DNA of 64,000 bases, from positions 1,116,001 to 1,180,000 of the forward strand of contig JAECYW010000014.1 in assembly GCA_023014335.1 (NCBI GenBank), read 5' to 3'. Within the stretch, counting starts at the first letter, position 1; every line of letters starts with the position of its first letter. The stretch comes from Galerina marginata (Eukaryota; Basidiomycota; Agaricomycetes; Agaricales; Galerinaceae). This document shows, piece after piece, positions 13,586 to 25,469 of the stretch. The notes beneath the pieces are model-generated. The model ran no database searches. It was not told the origin of the DNA and was given only the letters and a program-made list of their open reading frames with translations. A program made the translations under genes and the position numbers.

Positions 13586-15676
13586 TCAGATAATGGTTAT
13601 TTCATACCGAGGCAGCCCAAGAACAGGATCCACGTCTCCTCTCCGCAAAAAATCTAACTCGCTCTTAGAGTTCTGAAACACCTCTACCCAAGTTTGAAAC
13701 TTCTCCGGATTTGCTTCTGCGTCCTTTAAAATATGGCCAGTGAACCGACCCCGTCTTACAAACTCGCCTTTCCTCCCAGTTGGCTCCAGCAATAGTCCGA
13801 CAACTGCTGGCCCAGTGTAGGCGCCATCTGCTACTGGTCTCAACAAAATGAGAGCTAGATGAAAGTCCAGCTTCGACGAGTCTGGGGCGACATCTAGGTT
13901 GAAGAAGGCGTCTCTAATACTCTCTGCCTTGTATAAACTCTTTCTACCCAAGCTGGCTGGTATCCCAGTTATGATCGCCAGGCAGCAGCTCAGTCGGAGG
14001 GTTCCACCCTTCACTTCTCCCATCGGATCATCTCTGATAAGATCCACCTTTGTTTCTAGAACCTGGGCAACCATCGTAAGGTCTCTCCTCCATGAAGTTG
14101 GCGTTGTTAAAATAGGCCCGTCAACAGCTGCCCATGACCAACTGGGAGCGCGATATTTTTCCGTACGCTCACCCTCTGGCATCAAAGTCCAAAGGAGCTC
14201 AAGATCCAAGTAATCCTTCCACAATCCGGCCAGATAGTCTCCTCTGATGCCAATCTTTTTGGTCAGTCCCGACAACGCAACAAGCTTGTCACTCCCGAAC
14301 GTAAGGTTTGTACGGGAGTAACGAGCAAGAAGTTTCTTCCAGGTCTCATAATTGCGGTCGGCATTATCAAAATTGATGGTTGGCTTGCTGTCATTTGTCA
14401 TCGAGGTGCTGGTTGGCACGCTTTCAGCTGCCGTTCGGGTGGGACACTCCCAGAACAAACTTGTTTCACAAAAGTATAATGCTCGGGGCGGTAAGACGTG
14501 CTCCTGAACGAACCAACCACGGTCGAACATCATACCACTGTCGACGTTATTCTCCCATAGGTAGTAAGGATAGCAGCGGTATATAGTGTTGTAAGAGTCG
14601 AAGGCAGACTTGACCAAGCATGGGCTTGAATCAAATGCGTTTCTTGTTGGAAAAAGGCCGTCCCGACCCCTGGCATTGGCGATGATGTTGCAGTAGGAGT
14701 TCAGGTACCAATCCCCCATGAAAGCGGCCTCATTACCCCAGTCTGTCTTCGAGTTTTGAATTATGCAAAGACTGTCAATCCAGATGTAGCGGATTTTAAG
14801 GCGTTTAGCGACTTCCATAGCATCCTTAAAGGTTTGTGTGAGTATTGACACTGGGAGCTCATCCATCCACGACTCGAGGTTTTCGGTCAACAACATTGGC
14901 ACCTTCGCTCTCCAACGGTGAGAGAGTGTCATATACAATGTAGATACGTCGAGGCTTGAGGAGAGTTGTATCCGAGGTTGAACCTTATCGCCATCGGGTC
15001 CGAGATCAACAAGCCGTGTAGGCAAACGACGTGTGCCAGCTGAGTGCCGAAGGCATTTGGAATGATCTTTCTGGCAGTTTTGGATCCACCAATAGACCAA
15101 ATCGTACGTCGTTTGGCTGTTCATGGCTGCTGGGACTTGAACGAAAGATTCTATGCACATGTTATTAATTTTTTCACTGTGAGGAGCAATCGTGCCTACC
15201 ATCCGAATCTAAAGGCTTCAGCACATATTCCATCAATATCTCGTCTCTATCGTCGCCCTGATAGACTAATTCGATCGATGGGTATTCATCGTCTGAAACC
15301 ACCCGCAATTTGGCCGTGCAATTACCACCAAGGGTTGCTCGCCCATCTTCGGACAAAGAATGCCAGCGCAGATAGCAAAAGTGGCACTCGAGATTACGAA
15401 CTGAAAGTTCTAGTTGGCCCAAGGTTTGGGGACTCTCGACATCGTACCAATCGCCGCCTTCAGATGGAAGAGACAGCAAGCGGATACAGAAGGCACAGAG
15501 CGAGGAGGTGGGTTGTTCTGATCCTAAACCAACGTTGAAATCAGTATGAAAAGACATGTTTCGACCAAACTTTTGACAGACATACTTTTGTCGGATTTCT
15601 CGGGAACATGGATGGTGTCGAAGGGAGTGAGTGGCCACCAATTCTTACATGGGAGCACATTGAGGTTTTCAGACAT
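13586..15676 (-). CDS. HET (heterokaryon incompatibility) domain protein, 3 exons
   Basis: Exons 15676-15596, 15533-15200 and 15150-13586 (minus strand) join to 659 aa. The N-terminal part has a cysteine-containing stretch (LCAFCIRLL, LECHFCYLRW). The HET domain lies at about residues 185-340, with YMTLSHRWR, SILTQTFKDAMEVAKRLKI, YIWIDSLCIIQ and the small-residue segment CNIIANARGRDGLF. The conserved GWFVQEHVLPPRALYF follows, then the C-terminal half with YRAPSWSWAAVDGP. HET domains trigger cell death in vegetative incompatibility in ascomycetes; in basidiomycetes they are abundant and mostly uncharacterised. The first exon was found by the strong donor GTATGT at 15595 and an acceptor that restores frame. 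It sits in the same orientation between two P450 paralogues. Confidence 0.85.
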
Positions 15677-16800
15677 GGGAGCGACCTTCTAGAATTGTAT
15701 GAAGGACAAAAACTGGCGGCAAAGTAGGATTCTGCTGTGAGATTTCGAGTTCAATCAGTGGAAAGGTGAAAACAGTTAATCATTTTCGAATGTTTGAGGC
15801 TTCTTTCCGTTTCTGGGCAAATCCCAGTCTTTCGGGTGTCGGTGCATTGTAATCCGTACTGAGGCCTTCGTTTTTTTCCGCCAAAAAATTAAAGAAAGGC
15901 AAGCATTAAAATGCAACAATGAAGGCGGTGGAGTTCTTATAGGAAGTTGAGAGAGAGAAACGTTCGGACGAACGAGCGTTGGCAACGAATGCCGTGGGAA
16001 GATATTGATAATACTCAAATCTATTCGTTCAAACTCTCCCAAAACTTGAACCCTCCACTCTCCTCAGTGTTTGAATCTTGAGCTTTCTCGTCATTGACGA
16101 TTATGTGGCGTAGAAGTCCTGCTTGTTCGCGTCCATAACTTCCTCATTATTTGGACTTTTTTTTTTTTGACACTGCGATCAAACTGCGATTGGCTTAGAA
16201 AAGCGGTGGATCGGTTTGGGATAGTTTTGTCTGTATGTGCCATATGTCTGATTTGAAAAGTTAAAATCAAACAATAGCAAGAGATAGCAAGAATATTGCT
16301 GCCCAAGTTCCAGGCCTCGGAAGATTCAATTTATTGGAAATTGGTCCTGTCCAATTCCCTGAGCCCTCGAGCTTTATTTTCAGTACATACTTTCAACCGC
16401 GTAGCGCATCCGGACCTGTTTCGTTTTGGATTTTTCATTGTGTTCATATTTCTAGTAAGCGGTTTTTTGATCAGTCGCAAAGAGAACACAGCGGCCAGCG
16501 ATCAAAAGACTTGGTTAAATAGGGCAATTCTTCTGTAGTCGAAGGCCACCGCTTCTCAACGATGGAAGATCAACTCACCAACCCGATCAGAGATGTAATG
16601 CGCCACATTCCTCAAAAAGGCAAATTCCCAAAACCGGATTACGAAAACCAGTCCAAGCTAGAGAACCCTCAATCAGCCGTCAGCTGGAGGAGAAACGGTC
16701 CATCAAACAACAAAAGAGTATATTAGAAACAGAAACAATATAATACAATATAATACAAATTGGTACATTTTGAGTAAAATAGGATCCGCCTTCCAGAATT
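15677..16800. other. Intergenic, no supported gene
   Basis: This is upstream of the HET gene and downstream of the second P450, both on the minus strand. It contains homopolymer runs (for example T10 near 16150) and short open frames without family motifs on either strand. Confidence 0.45.
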
Positions 16801-19241
16801 TCAAACGGCAGCGTCTTCTGTGCGAGGCGCCTCCTCGAGGGTGAGCCAACACCCTCCCATAGCGCTCATCGTCATGTATGTCTTGATTTTAACGTTATCT
16901 CTTCCTTTCGTGCCTTCCAAGCCCTTCCACGATGCGGGTGGGACCGACGAAGGCGGCTGGGCGGCAGGTACGTGAGTGATACCGGAGAATTGCTGCAGGA
17001 GCCGAATAAGGAAGAAGGAGGTTTCGTGGTAGGCGAACTGGGGAGGGATACGAGTCAGCCATTCGTTCGACAAGAGCTGAAAGCCCTGAAAATTAATATG
17101 CATACCTGTTGCCCGAGGCATATTCTCGGACCAGCGTTGAAAGGCAGGAAGATGAACGGGTTGGGGGTGATGTACTTCTTCAACCTTTCGTCCAGGAATC
17201 GATCAGGATCGAATTCGTGAGCTGTATGGTACACTTATTAGCACTTCATTTTCTAAAAGATCGTATTTCCTGCTCACCGTCAGGACCCCAAAGGTCTTTC
17301 CTGCGGTGCATCATGAATACACTGTAAGGCGCTCTGAAAGATTGGCGAGCGTTGAGTCGATAGTAAAGCATTAGAGCTCGGACAACTTACTTGCTATGTG
17401 CTGGTATATAATATGGCCTGTTACCGTATTTACCGGGAAGAATGACGGGCTTGTCAGACGTGGTCCTAACGTTAAAAGGCCTGTTTAAGTTCGTCAGTTT
17501 CATTTCTTGAAGTCAGATTCCAAGGAAATAAAAACCTACACGGCGGGGTATAGCCTGAGAGTCTCATTAATCACTGCCCTGAGATACTTCATATCCTTCA
17601 TATCCTCGAAGGTAGGGCGGCGACTTTCGCCAACTTTCTCCAAGATTTCCTGCCTAAGGCGCTGTAAGACGTCAGGATGTTCGGCGAGCATGTAGAGCGC
17701 AAAGGTGATGCTGTTTGTCGTCTAAGGGACCGTAAATAAATTAATTGCGTCAAGGTGAATACTGGTACGTACAGTGTCTCGGCCTGCCAGTAAAATATTC
17801 AAGATTTCGTCGCGAAGAACAGTCTCATCTACAGAAGAAATACGTCAACATCATTAAGTTAAAGGAGAAACATAGACTGACCTTCAGTGTAGTTGATCAA
17901 GTGTTCGAGTAAACTCTCTCCATCTTTAACCTCCCTTTCGTGTGCAAGCACACTTTGACTAGCCGGCTTCTCGTCTCCGACCCGTGAGGCTCGCTTTTTC
18001 TCCACTGCCGCTTTCATGATTGGATTTATAAATCCATTGATAACAACCATCTGCTCTGCGGCTTTATCCTTCCAGAACTCTGCGAGAGGCCAATTTTTTC
18101 CCCTTCTACTGCGCAACGCGATAAGTCTCTGGGCTTCGTCGAACGCACGGGCGAACTTGTTTGCCGGGTGGTCATGCGCGACAGTGCTGGCCAGGGGGGA
18201 ATAATGAGGATAGGGCAGGCCTGCGTCCAGGGAGTGGACGTCCTGGCTGAAGAGGAATTCGGTAGCAGAGTCCATCGTGAAACGGGATGCGAGATCTTGG
18301 ATATCGACTGGGTACCCATCTCGGAGGCGGGCTTTGAGTTGGCGAAGCGCTTCGGCTGCGTGTCGGTCGAATATGTCGAAATGGCTGATACGGTCTTTGC
18401 TAAAGAAGGGACGAGTCATGGCTCGGTGGAACCTGGAATGGTGGTTGAGTGTTAAATCGTCGGCTGTGATGCAAATGAATAAATGACTGACTTCCACATT
18501 TCGCCTTGTAGGATAGGGTGGATAAACAAGCAGCAATGAGAAGGAAAAGGTGAAGTATTTACCGTCAGAATTAAAGACCCCTGTTCCGAGCACGACTCGC
18601 ATCTGATCGTTAAAGAATGGCCCTACACATATAATTAGGTACGAAACCACGGTGTTGAGAGAGAACATACCCTTTTCAAATTTATCGAACTGGGTGGCGA
18701 GGATAGCTTTGATGTACTCGGGCTCGCAGGTGAAGAACTACATGGCAGGACGTAAGAACTTGCATGACGATTTAAAACGGGGCAATAACGGACTCGATTT
18801 TCGAAAAGCGCTCTGAAATTCAAGGTGTTTCCGTATTGCTCGACCCACTCGACGAACATATCGCCTAATCATACCGAAGTCCGGATTGTCAGCAACCTGA
18901 GTTATGCATCGACGTTATATTTGCTCACCGGGATACCCATTGTTGACATTATCCACCGCCTTCCAAAGGAGTCCTAGTCCAGCTGGCCATTTATCATGAA
19001 CTCTTGGTGGCATCACCGCGCCATGTGCCGCGGCCGCTCTGTGATCAATGAAGTCCTTATACTGGAATTTGAGGAATAAGGCGACCGGCAGGGAAAGGAT
19101 AACTGCCAGGATGACCGCCCATGTCGGTGGCTCGATTTCGAAGGATGGGAGGAATTTGGCGGCAAGAAATGTTATAGCCGGAGGTCCAACCACGCCCGGG
19201 AGATTCTGCAGGAGGTATACTGGGCCAGGTGGTAGCTGCAT
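16801..19241 (-). CDS. Cytochrome P450, CYP63-like, membrane-anchored, many exons
   Basis: The start at 19241 gives [19 protein letters not shown], a membrane anchor around [20 protein letters not shown], and [10 protein letters not shown], the same N-terminal block as the other P450. Further motifs are [26 protein letters not shown], the I-helix LLAGRDTT (about 17790), the K-helix ETLRLYP (about 17560), the [15 protein letters not shown] region and the heme loop [17 protein letters not shown] (about 17130). The C-terminus ends [19 protein letters not shown], with the stop at 16801. Introns are short and numerous. Predicted ER haem monooxygenase; substrate unknown. Its likeness to the 10.4-13.1 kb gene in block order and motif wording points to a local duplication, after which the HET gene came to lie between them or was already there. 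Confidence 0.88.
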
Positions 19242-20403
19242 GGTAAAAAGCAGAGAGGGCCGTTAATCTTCTTGTCGAGCTGAGATGTCTGTAGGATGGA
19301 TGGACAGGTAGGAAAGAATGCAGATGATAGGATTGGCCGTTAGAGTCGAGTTAAATACTCTCCAACCGGCCAAGAAAAATCATGAGCATCGCTCGTGGGA
19401 TATGTTATTGAATGTTGTTGTCATCTTCATACATGCGACGGTTATGTCGGCAAGCGTCATCGAATGACCTCGCCGAGAATGGTGTCGTCCGCTGTCAACT
19501 CGGTTTGGATCGACATCGACGCGTTATGGGCTTCGGACCCCTTGACCGGCACCAACTGATCCGGTTCTGAATGCAGGATGACCAACAGACCATGACTTTC
19601 TGCTGCGATGTGCACAGCGGTTACACATCCGTCGTTATACTCTTTCCCACTTTTATACTTACTGTTCAGACTAAGCAGATTTCTCCGTTGTCCAAATTCG
19701 AGAAGCCTGTGATATTGCCTTGCTTCAAACCTCAGCAATAACCGGTACAGAAGAGCTTGTTAGCCTCGCTCCTCAGCTCTTGCTCGAAGGGTCAATCAAG
19801 AATTATACTACCCCACGGGTCATGGCTGATGACCAGGAAAGATTGCGAGGACGTCCAGAATTTGCACAAAGTGCAGCTGTCCTTCCGAGAAACAGATTCA
19901 GGCGAGAACAAAAGCATACTGGCGTCTGTGTGCGTACTTTATTTATGTGTATTCATCCAGAAACGACGAATAATAGCAGATGTCTGATCATTATACGGAG
20001 GCTTGTTAATTCAATAAATTGCTCATCAGCTAACCGACAATATGTTCGAAATTTGAAAGGTGTACCAAACACTGGCGTCACCGTGCCCGAATGCTTATAT
20101 GACACTGGTCTATTCTCATACTTTCCTGCACCCATGTCACCGGTGTTCGTTCTTCCGTGCACCTTATCGTTGATAGGGACTTCTTGTAGTCAAGGTTCAA
20201 AAATATGCCCGCCGATAGACTCGGAGTCGAATAAAACACACATACGAGATTTGAAGAGGTAAAAGCCTGCTGGTCGCTTATGGTCGTCTGATCGAGGGCG
20301 AGGTAACAAATGAGTGAAATGCAAAAAAATTACATGAGTTATGTATCTAACAAGAATACAACAAGATTGGATCAACCACAGACCAAAGAAATTATTTGAT
20401 CCT
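19242..20403. other. Intergenic, one weak open frame only
   Basis: A minus-strand open frame at 19457-19738 (93 codons) and a plus-strand one at 19720-20262 are the longest here. Neither shows a family motif or a convincing spliced extension, so I do not call a gene. The region upstream of the P450 start contains that gene's promoter, but I see no clear TATA box. Confidence 0.4.
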
Positions 20404-21686
20404 TCATTTCTTCTTTGGACTGGCTTTGTTCTTCTCGTCCTCCTGCGTTTGCATGCTCATCTCGATAGCCCTGGCGATGGCGGCGTCCTCGTCTTCTTCC
20501 TCGTCATCATCTTCCTCTTCCTCGTCGTCGTCACCTTCTTCTTCGTCCATTTCCACATCGCCGTCGCCGTCCTCCTCGTCCTCGTCGTCAGATTTCTGCT
20601 GTGACAGGGCCAAGGCTTGTTGCAGGAGGCGCTCTTCTTCATCGTCTGTAGGATCGGCTGGTATACTTGTCGTCGTCGTTGCCGGTGCGGGCGTTGGGGC
20701 TGTAGGCGCTGAAGGAGCAGGGGCAGAGGCGGCCGACGAAGCGGCCTCCGCTGCTTCTCGCGCTTGGGCTTCTTGCATGGACATCCGTAGGGCCTAACAG
20801 AACAGCGAAGTGAGCTCAAACCGATTAAAGAATGGGAAAAGGACGAACCATGGCTAATTCGGGATCTAGACTTGGATCCACGCCAAATTCGAAGTTGCTC
20901 GCAGTGCTGGGGCCAGCTGCCGGAGCGGCGCCAGTGCCACCCAGTTCTTCCGGAATACTGGCACTTCTGTCGGCAGACAAAATGGGAGAAGCGATCAGCG
21001 CGTCAGATAGTAGATGCGCGCCTGGGAGGACTGTTAACAGATGCCTATAAAAATTAATTAGAAAGGTAATTAAATGTAATCGCTCAGAGAAGACTGACGA
21101 GTTGTCACCGCTATTAATGTTCTCGGTAAAAGCTTTCAGTACCCGGGCTGCTTCACCATCCTCGACGCCATCTCCAAAGGAAATGATATCAACGGCGACG
21201 TTGTTCTTCTTCAGCTTCTTTGCCAGCTTGACCATAGCTTGCTCGTCCTTATCCTCGCCATCACCCGGGGGAGATCCAACGAAAACGATGATACGCTGAC
21301 GCAAGTTCTTGTTCTCTCGATGCTTTAGCGCGAGTTGAGCAACGGCAAGGGCTGTGGGGATGTCGATCTCGCCACCGATTTTGGACGAAGCGGCATGAAC
21401 GCCTCCTAACACCTGTCCGAGATCTTTCGTGTGTGTTACTAGCACTTCAGGTCTGTAAATAAAAACGATGTTTAGATTTTCGTTTCACAGAATCCAGTCC
21501 ACGGAGGACTTGCCCTTTCCCCGCCATAGTCATGATCCCTACTGTGTTCTCTGGATTTGAGTCAATCTTCGTTTGAAAAATCACATTTACGGCGTCGGAC
21601 TGGGCTTCGAACCGTGTCGGTTGATAATCTCCGTTGCGCATGTATTCCGAGTTGTCGATGATCAGCATCGTCGCTTCGAGAGGCAT
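20404..21686 (-). CDS. RPN10: 26S proteasome regulatory subunit RPN10 (ubiquitin receptor), 4 exons
   Basis: Exons 21686-21514, 21452-21099, 21044-20849 and 20793-20404 join to 370 aa. The N-terminal von Willebrand A domain (residues 1-190) starts MPLEATMLIIDNSEYMRNGD and contains the MIDAS-like positions, VGIMTMAGKG and RIIVFVGSP. Two ubiquitin-interacting motifs follow: ALRMSMQEAQ (about residue 243) and AIARAIEMSM in the tail, with an ERLLQQALALSQ helix between them, separated by a strongly acidic stretch of Asp/Glu. RPN10 sits between proteasome base and lid and binds polyubiquitin. The first intron begins with GC rather than GT (GC at 21513), which is the only join that preserves GKG-PEVLVTHT. 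It is divergent from CGI121, with about 240 bp between the starts. Confidence 0.95.
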
Positions 21687-21923
21687 CTTGGAAGAAAAGT
21701 GCTATTGGGGCAAAATTAAGAATTTCTGGAGGATTCGTTGGGCTAGATGTTCCCGATTCTTCTTGCAATCCACCCACGGGCTAATATACGAGTAAAGGAT
21801 GATGAATGACTGGAAGAAAGAGTGATTTCGAGAACGCGTTCGACGCGTCACCTCGTTTATTTGTTGTTGTTAGACAAGACCTTCTTTCACCGGAAGTTGG
21901 AACCAAGGCTGGACCAAACCACC

Positions 21924-22713
21924 ATGGAATCTCTATTTTTTCCTCACTTTTCCGAGCATTCACAGGTCTATATTGCACTGTTTAGAAACGTATCTAATGC
22001 CGCTGCACTGAAGTCGCGTATCGTCGCCGCCGCTACTGCCGAAGGCGAGTTTGGCAAGAAGGAACGGGAAGCAGTCAACTTCGCATTTATTGATGCTCGT
22101 CTTGTCTGTCGCTCGTTCACCATGAACTTTGCGCAATTTCTGAGACGCTTTTTGTCTAAAACTTTGACAAATTTATCTTCGTAGATCACGAGTAAAATTC
22201 ACTTAGAAACGGCTATCTACCAAGCGATACTGGCGGAATCGCAGAATGGACTACGGACAAGAACGGTGCACTCGGAAGTCCTTTATAACTTGAATCCAAC
22301 ACATAATGTGCGTCGTAAATAATTCTACACTTTCCATTACTGACTGAAGGCGGCAGATTACTGAAGCGATCCGAAGATATGGAGTGTCGGAAACCAATAC
22401 CGATGTTTTCGTCGTACGGATCGACTCTCCGGATCTGGATGCATCGAGCGTACACGAGAAAATGAAGGAGGTCATCTCTGGAAACATTGTACCCATTTCT
22501 GAGTTGGCAGATATTACAGATTGGGCTTCGATAAAGAAGGTGAACCTCTTCCTTGCTTTTCGATCAGCGAAGTTGACTAACCCGCTTAACAAGTATTACA
22601 AACTAAACAACGAAGTGGCCATAAAAGAGGCGGCAAGTAATCACACCAGAGAACGAGAAATTGTTGATAACATCGTTGTAAGCTCCGTCGCTATGAAAAG
22701 CGTCATGGGATGA
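21924..22713 (+). CDS. CGI121: EKC/KEOPS complex subunit Cgi121, 4 exons
   Basis: Exons 21924-22103, 22185-22307, 22357-22539 and 22594-22713 join to 201 aa, the usual length of Cgi121/TPRKB. Recognisable blocks are YIALFRNVSNAAALKSRI near the N-terminus, VNFAFIDAR-L-ITSKIHLETA across the first intron, RTVHSEVLYNLNPTHN-IT across the second, and RRYGVSETNTDVFVV. KEOPS makes the universal N6-threonylcarbamoyl-adenosine at position 37 of ANN-decoding tRNAs; Cgi121 binds the kinase Bud32 and helps recruit tRNA. The C-terminal end after YYKLNNEVA is less conserved, so the last exon border is the least certain part. Confidence 0.88.
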
Positions 22714-22897
22714 TAAATTCATGTCGATCAAACGTACAAAAGAACTTTGTTGTTAGCCAAGCATTACTCAACCGCCGTGCTCTGGATGATAACAAAGCGA
22801 CTCAAACTTTTCTCTTTACCGAAAGAGACTATGGCCCTAAGTTTAGGGCCTGAGCATCACTGATTATCTTTTGTTATTGTTGAAGGTGCCACCCACT

Positions 22898-22915
22898 GTT
22901 GCCACTTGAGGCAAC
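22898..22915. promoter_or_regulatory. Inverted repeat just upstream of a TATA box
   Basis: The perfect arms GTTGCC and GGCAAC are separated by 6 bp and end 3 bp before a TATATAA box. A related GGTGCC sits 13 bp further upstream. The dyad could be a transcription-factor site for the 23-kb gene. This is inferred from position and symmetry only. Confidence 0.35.
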
Positions 22916-22918
22916 ACC

Positions 22919-22925
22919 TATATAA
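22919..22925 (+). promoter_or_regulatory. TATA box
   Basis: TATATAA lies 76 bp upstream of the proposed start codon at 23001 and is followed by a pyrimidine-rich CT stretch typical of fungal transcription start regions. Confidence 0.55.
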
Positions 22926-23000
22926 GCTCATCGTGCCCTAGGCTCATCCTCATCATCTACCTTCCCTACTTAAACTGCAAAGAAATATCAAGCCTTCTCG

Positions 23001-24579
23001 ATGGTACTTATATTTGGCTGTGCCACTCTCACAACCTGATCATTTTTTTCAGTTGGGAACTGTGCGCCACAACTTTGATTTCTCCATCCCGAAATTCGTC
23101 AAATTCGCTCCAAAGCGAGGTACTGAAAAATGCCCCCCATCTCACAATGAGAAACTCGGCAAAGTTACAGATTCAGCAGGACTCTCGCTTTTCGCAGGAA
23201 ATATAGCCACTGAGATGCCCGACTTCCTCGGTGGCGAAGCGCAACCGGGACCCAAAATTGTGTCTTTGCCATCGTCAACCTCTTACTCGGTGTTCGCGCT
23301 ACCGCCGGGCGATTCAGACGACGACGAGGATGAGTACTACTACGATCTAAGCGACATGCCACCGATCTCCATCGCTCTCCCAGACTTTGTGGACGAGAAT
23401 ACCAATCGTCGCTGGAGTGTTCTTTTCGGCTCTGAAGAACCTCCTCTTTATAATTATTCTAACCGTGGCGTGGGGGATATCCCGCCCAATGCCTTTTTGT
23501 TCAGCCAGCCTCCACCTAGCTATTGTGACCTTTCTTGGACTTCAGATGTCCCTAGAGGCATACTTTCGCGGTATTCTCCTTTTCGGCTTGACCCCATGCC
23601 TCAGCAACTACCGTCTCCGGGATCCAAAGATTGCACTCTGAAGGAGAAAATATCGGAAATTCTCCCTGCTGCACTGCGAGGTGCACTCGAAGACGTCTCT
23701 TTAGATTATGACGGCTACACCCAAAGTTTGGCTGTGACCATTGGAAGGAGCCCGGACTTTACCAGTGGGGTGCAATCTGAAGATGGAAGCGTTTGGAAAT
23801 TAGGCAGCACCATCTCCGAACTTTCGATCACCATTCTAGATTCTGTGACCGATGGAACCCATTGTCAAATAGCTCTCTGGATATTGTACTGGACTCGCTG
23901 CTCCTACAACCGCAGATTAGAATCACTCAGTATCTTTCTTCCAGAGCGCTACACGCCCCAAACTAGCCCCTCGATATACCCCTTCTCGCCGCCTGCAACA
24001 TCGGCATTCCACACCCCGTTTCCAAACATGCACACTCTCCACTGGAATGGCGACTTGCAATTCCTCCCCGTGTTCCTACCCGCTATCACATCCGAAAATG
24101 TGAAAACGCTCAAAATCAACACCGACATGAGCATAGACGACGCGCTCTTACTCTTCCGCCGATTCTCGAAGTCGGGACTCCAATCAGTTGAGCTTGCATC
24201 GCTAGTCGACCGTCAGCCCATCCTCCTCCCGGAATACCAGGCAGAGAAGCAGGATTATAAAAATGACGGGTTGCCGATCGTTCTACCCCAGCTAGACTCG
24301 CTCAAGCTGACCTCTGCCATGTCCCTTCTCCCGGTCCTTTCCGCGCTCTCTTTCCCTAGCTTGTGCAAGTTGGAGCTGGATTTCAATGCAGCTGATTCTA
24401 ATCCTGAGGATATGGTCTATTCCTTTCTTACTTCTTCCCTTCTAAATGATAGCCTCCTTTATGTGGAGGTGCAGTGCGATAGTTTCTTGGATCGCCAAGA
24501 ACACTTGCTAGGCCTCATGAAGCAGAAGGCTCGCTCAGCTTTCGTCGCTGTTGTTGGGGATGGTCAGTCGGCAAGCTGA
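23001..24579 (+). CDS. Hypothetical protein, 509 aa, start codon alone in first exon
   Basis: A 1527-bp open frame (23053-24579) has no usable ATG near its 5' end; the first in-frame ATG lies near 23212. An ATG at 23001-23003 is followed directly by a 49-nt intron, GTACTT...TTTTTTTCAG, whose removal fuses the ATG in frame to LGTVRHNFDFSIP. The protein has an acidic cluster (DSDDDEDEYYYD, about residues 88-99), Pro/Ser-rich loops and, in its second half, leucine-rich segments such as VKTLKINTDM, LDSLKLTS and LCKLELDF that resemble the degenerate leucine-rich repeats of agaric F-box-type proteins. No F-box is visible. I do not recognise the family. The TATA box at 22919 supports this start. Confidence 0.65.
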
Positions 24580-25362
24580 AGGAGAAGGAACTCACATCGA
24601 TTTACTTGATACCGACATCATTAGAGTATCTGCATTATACCTTCATTATACCCCATTCTCGAAAAGTTCTGTAGCCTTAAGGTACGGAACTTCACATCGT
24701 TTTAGACATATGTGCCTCTATGCACCCTTGGACCGGTAGTTGGTTTAGCCAACTTGAAGACTGCCGTTTCGATGGTGTGTAAGTATGAGGCCCCCAACAG
24801 GATCCAAGCCCTTAGAAGGCTCAAAGTTGCCCGCGGATGATCAGCTCCTGGCATCTTGTAACCGCAGCAGTTCATGACAACAAAAGACATCAACAGGGCC
24901 AAGAGTTCAAGAAAGTGGTTCGACATCGTCAAATTACTTGTGCTCACCGCAGCGTCGCGACGCAGTTTCAATTACTTAACCTGCGCGCTAAACATGGCGA
25001 TGATGGAGCTAATTGCCGATCGTTGAAGTCGCAGACGCGCGCTGCGGGGCTAAAAATCGAACATGTAAAACAAGCTTGAGCATGCCAGTATGACTCAAAA
25101 CGATAATTAAAAATCTTAAAATTTTCGGAATTCTTCTTTGGCTGTGAATATTATCGGGAGCTCGGAAAGCAGAGCCCTCAATATTTCTTGGAAATTTCGT
25201 TGTGGTCTGGTTGTGGTTACACCTGTATTGTTTTCTAAATAAGGAAAGTCCGGGCCGACTGCGTGCTGTCCAAAAGTGACCAACTTGAACTCGACCGTTT
25301 CAGTGAGTTTCTCGCAGTTCGCAGTACATGCTCGCAGTCCATTCTTACCATGCCTCGTTGAC
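24580..25362. other. Intergenic, no supported gene
   Basis: Short open frames only. The right part is the promoter region of the first actin gene. Confidence 0.45.
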
Positions 25363-25369
25363 TATAAAT
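25363..25369 (+). promoter_or_regulatory. TATA box of actin gene 1
   Basis: TATAAAT lies 101 bp upstream of the actin ATG at 25470. The same heptamer occurs 80 bp upstream of the second actin gene's ATG, which suggests a retained promoter after duplication. Confidence 0.5.
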
Positions 25370-25469
25370 TCAGCGCAATGTCGACTGACAAAAGCGCCAA
25401 TCCACCCCAAGTTTTAAACAGCTCCCAACCGAGTAAAGAACCTTACAGCAGTTTTAACAAGAAGTAAAC

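Noticed and set aside
19457..19738. Minus-strand open frame of 93 codons
   Set aside because: No family motif; the apparent upstream joins gave stops or mixed frames, so no gene model could be built.
20396..20797. Ser-rich plus-strand open frame
   Set aside because: Antisense of the acidic UIM tail of RPN10, explained by the complementary GA-rich sequence.
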